A DNA stretch of 64,000 nucleotides, taken from contig NZ_JBGGTX010000001.1 of assembly GCF_041287255.1 (NCBI RefSeq), positions 682,001 to 746,000 of the forward strand, read 5' to 3'. The notes beneath the pieces were generated by a model. That model worked only from the letters and a program-made list of their open reading frames with translations. It did not search any database and had not been told where the DNA came from. Position numbers and translations under genes: made by a program. Source of the stretch: Tamlana flava. GTDB lineage: Bacteria; Bacteroidota; Bacteroidia; Flavobacteriales; Flavobacteriaceae. Position 1 is the first letter of the stretch; each line of letters opens with the position of its first letter. Shown here one piece after another: positions 63,238-64,000 of this stretch.

Positions 63238-64000
63238 TTAAGCGTTGATTAATTGTTTTTGGGATGGCTTGAACTTTGTTAAAACTATACCATCAACAGC
63301 CGTTTCATACTCTTCCATGGTAGGGGTTCTTCCTAAAATAGTAGAAAGCACTACTACTGGCGTTGAAGATAACAATGATTCACCTTTCTTCTCTCCTGAA
63401 TCTTTTACCACACGCCCTTGGAACAAACGTGTAGAAGTTGCCATTACAGTATCACCTGGTTCTGCTTTTTCCTGGTTGCCCATACAAAGGTTACAACCTG
63501 GACGCTCTAAGTACAGCATGTTTTCGTACTTGGTACGCGCTGCAGCTTTTGGTGCATTATCATCAAACACAAAGCCTGAGTATTTTTCCAATACTGCCCA
63601 ATCGCCCTCTACCTTTAACTCATCTACAATATTGTAGGTTGGAGGAGCAACAACTAAAGGCGCTTTAAATTCAACTTTTCCTTGTTGCGCTTCGATGTTT
63701 TTCAACATTTGTGCTAAGATTTTCATATCTCCCTTATGAACCATACAAGATCCAACAAAACCAAGATCTACTTTTTTGGTTCCGCCGTAATATGAAAGTG
63801 GACGAATAGTATCGTGCGTATAACGTTTTGAAACATCCTCATTATTTACATCGGGATCGGCAATCATTGGCTCGGCAATTTCATCTAAGTCAACCACAAC
63901 CTCCGCATAGTATTTTGCATTGGCATCTGGTCTTAGGGCTGGTTTAATACTTGTTTTGATTTCTTGGATTCTCTTGTTTGCTTTATCTACTAAACCTTGA
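63238..64000 (-). CDS. acnB: Bifunctional aconitate hydratase 2 / 2-methylisocitrate dehydratase (5' end beyond window)
   Basis: C-terminal 253 residues of AcnB; the reading frame is open at base 64000 (QGLVDKANKRIQEIKTSIKP). Cluster cysteines are in FVGSCMVHKGD and RPGCNLCMGNQEKA, the AcnB arrangement, and the C-terminal segment reads STRLFQGRVVKDSGEKKGES. The full protein in this family is about 900 residues, so roughly 650 are outside. Paired with a second, unrelated-type aconitase. Confidence 0.95.
   Translation of the reverse strand, partial: QGLVDKANKRIQEIKTSIKPALRPDANAKYYAEVVVDLDEIAEPMIADPDVNNEDVSKRYTHDTIRPLSYYGGTKKVDLGFVGSCMVHKGDMKILAQMLKNIEAQQGKVEFKAPLVVAPPTYNIVDELKVEGDWAVLEKYSGFVFDDNAPKAAARTKYENMLYLERPGCNLCMGNQEKAEPGDTVMATSTRLFQGRVVKDSGEKKGESLLSSTPVVVLSTILGRTPTMEEYETAVDGIVLTKFKPSQKQLINA

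Overview
The window is a chromosomal segment from a member of the Bacteroidota, almost certainly the family Flavobacteriaceae. The evidence is the AT-rich base composition, a tmRNA tag reading GENNYALAA, promoters of the TTTG / TAnnTTTG type, the near absence of Shine-Dalgarno sequences, two proteins with type IX secretion (T9SS) C-terminal domains, and family-typical genes (DUF2851, DUF349, OstA-like, PspC, tandem DUF368). No phage, insertion sequence, CRISPR array or plasmid function was seen. Most of the window is core genome; the only clearly accessory part is a surface-polysaccharide locus.

Layout. 1-8.8 kb, all minus strand: the transcription/translation supercluster tRNA-Thr(TGT), tRNA-Tyr, tRNA-Gly, tRNA-Thr(GGT), tuf, tRNA-Trp, secE, nusG, rplK, rplA, rplJ, rplL, rpoB (3' end cut by the window edge). 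8.8-10.4 kb: hpf, a XerC-type recombinase and rpsU, the last with an exceptional Shine-Dalgarno sequence. 10.5-19.6 kb: acyl-CoA dehydrogenase, helix-hairpin-helix protein, Na+/alanine symporter, K+ channel, PspC, DUF2851, DUF2721, fatty acid hydroxylase, YkgJ-type protein and a methyltransferase. 19.5-24.4 kb: an outer-membrane barrel and a 1012-residue TPR protein in one operon. 24.5-37 kb: the polysaccharide locus. A plus-strand arm (ftsE, methyltransferase, three GT2 glycosyltransferases) converges on a minus-strand arm (flippase, small membrane protein, NoeA-like methyltransferase, sulfatase-like enzyme, FemAB/GNAT protein, FdtB-like aminotransferase, second flippase, FdtA-like isomerase), which probably makes and exports a 3-amino-3,6-dideoxyhexose-containing glycan. 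37-45.4 kb: ygjV-like, typA, kdsA, a leucine-rich-repeat T9SS cargo, slipin, SDR and a Lys1-like dehydrogenase. 45.5-47.3 kb: a structured GC-rich element, ssrA (tmRNA), a small coiled-coil protein and two rhodaneses. 47.5-57.2 kb, plus strand: OstA-like, class III aminotransferase, TPR, two DUF368 (polyprenyl-phosphate translocase family), aroE, DUF349. 57.2-64 kb, minus strand: C-type-lectin T9SS protein, mazG with a duplicated 3' end, and two different aconitases, the second cut by the window edge.

The points most worth a second look are regulatory or structural: the rpsU Shine-Dalgarno, the hpf terminator hairpin sitting inside the leader of the tRNA-tuf operon, the rplL-rpoB hairpin, the three-stem element ahead of ssrA, the 65-bp tandem duplication behind mazG, the extra C-terminal domain on the OstA-like protein, and the small DPGLG membrane protein in the sugar locus. 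I did not find a clearly new defence or mobile system.
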